Shown here piece after piece: positions 12,685-12,990 of a stretch of 12,990 nucleotides of DNA; the first letter of the stretch is position 1, and every line of letters starts with the position of its first letter. The notes under the pieces were generated by a model. The model worked only from the letters and a program-made list of their open reading frames with translations. It searched no databases and was not told the origin of the DNA. Source of the stretch: Streptomyces sp. MMG1533. GTDB lineage: Bacteria; Actinomycetota; Actinomycetes; Streptomycetales; Streptomycetaceae. The translations under genes and the position numbers were made by a program. The stretch lies in assembly GCF_001279775.1 (NCBI RefSeq), contig NZ_LGDG01000040.1, forward strand, positions 1 through 12,990. Reading direction: 5' to 3'.

Positions 12685-12721
12685 GAGTGGCGCGCGGTGA
12701 GGGTGGCGTGGTGAGAGTGGC
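12674..12721 (+). repeat. 18-bp direct repeat spanning the end of the hydrolase gene
   Basis: TGGCGTGGTGAGAGTGGC occurs at 12674-12691 and again at 12704-12721, offset by 30 nt. The first copy contains the TGA stop of the hydrolase. It suggests a recent local duplication of the gene end. Confidence 0.9.
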
Positions 12722-12880
12722 AGTGGCAACGGCAGTGGCAGCGGCCCCTGGCGGTACCCGTAGTACCTGAGAGCTACGTCGCAGGTGAGCTCCCTGGCGT
12801 GACGCGGACGACGAGCGCGGATCCGTAACTTCCCATCCAGACAGGCCCGATGGCCGGGCGGACTGGAAGGGGAGGCGACC
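12685..12880. promoter_or_regulatory. Intergenic region with dyads before the last ORF
   Basis: After the direct repeat it contains a dyad GGTAC-CCGTA-GTACC (12753-12767), an overlapping ACCTG/CAGGT pair (12765-12769, 12782-12786) and a TAnnnT hexamer TAACTT (12826-12831) that could be the -10 of the next gene. A strong purine-rich ribosome site, AAGGGGAGG (12867-12875), lies 5 nt before the GTG at 12881. No clear terminator for the hydrolase is seen. Confidence 0.4.
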
Positions 12881-12990
12881 GTGGGAGTCGAAACGGGGGT
12901 GGGCGCGGGGGCTGCGGCGGCGGGGGCTCCTGCGGCGGAGGCAGTGACCGCAGGGGCTGCGGCGGTCGTGGCTCCTGCGGCGGGGGGTCC
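12881..12990 (+). CDS. N-terminal fragment of an Ala/Gly-rich protein (runs off the window)
   Basis: A GTG with a strong ribosome site (AAGGGGAGG, 12867-12875) opens a frame of 36 codons that continues past the window edge. The visible translation begins MGVETGVGAGAAAA and is almost entirely Ala, Gly, Val and Pro. It contains a 15-residue repeat (AGAAAAGAPAAEAVT, then AGAAAVVAPAAGG) from a 45-nt DNA repeat. I recognise no domain and cannot name it. The composition suggests a flexible N-terminal extension of a larger protein. It could be a chance frame, but the ribosome site argues for a real start. Confidence 0.5.
   Translation, partial: MGVETGVGAGAAAAGAPAAEAVTAGAAAVVAPAAGG
12908..12983 (+). 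repeat. 45-nt repeat in the last ORF
   Basis: GGGGCTGCGGCGG occurs at 12908-12920 and 12953-12965, and GGCTCCTGCGGCGG at 12925-12938 and 12970-12983; both pairs are offset by exactly 45 nt (15 codons). The array may continue past the window end. Confidence 0.9.

Overview
High-GC actinobacterial chromosome, almost certainly Streptomyces. Codons are strongly G/C-biased at third positions, several genes look leaderless with TAnnnT -10 boxes, and the gene set (DUF2617, membrane-fused spermidine synthase, galM, pyrE, fba, DUF3151, kynA-kynU) is a typical Streptomyces core neighbourhood. From memory it resembles the S. coelicolor region carrying fba and the kynurenine genes; I could not check this. 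I see no phage, transposase, CRISPR or RNA genes.

Left part (1-6252). A G-rich tandem repeat runs into a strong terminator, followed by an unassigned, structured intergenic stretch. Then come DUF2617, a seven-TM spermidine-synthase-like protein, a tail-anchored CoxG-like SRPBCC protein, aldose 1-epimerase, orotate phosphoribosyltransferase and class II fructose-bisphosphate aldolase, all on the plus strand. The four genes from the spermidine synthase to pyrE lack a convincing ribosome site and have a TAnnnT hexamer 6-8 nt before the start codon, so they are probably transcribed separately as leaderless mRNAs. fba has a good Shine-Dalgarno and ends in a 16-bp hairpin terminator.

Middle (6253-8440). 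A 14-TM-type DHA2 MFS exporter contains, in its central loop, an in-frame insert resembling a palindromic sequence dispersed in Streptomyces genomes. It is followed by eleven degenerate 15-bp tandem repeats that run right up to the ribosome site of a DUF3151 gene, which ends in a rho-independent terminator.

Right part (8441-12990). Tryptophan 2,3-dioxygenase (kynA) and kynureninase (kynU) overlap by 8 nt and form an operon. Beyond a repeat-rich convergent gap is a TetR regulator on the minus strand, divergent from an alpha/beta hydrolase that is a reasonable candidate for the missing kynurenine formamidase. Together these could take tryptophan to N-formylkynurenine, kynurenine, then anthranilate plus alanine. 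The dioxygenase has Thr where the distal active-site His of characterised TDOs normally sits. The window ends in the start of an Ala/Gly-rich ORF built on a 45-nt repeat.

I found no clear new defence or mobile system. The best leads are the TDO active-site substitution, the 15-bp repeat array, the palindromic insert in the MFS gene, the run of leaderless promoters, and the TetR operator candidate.
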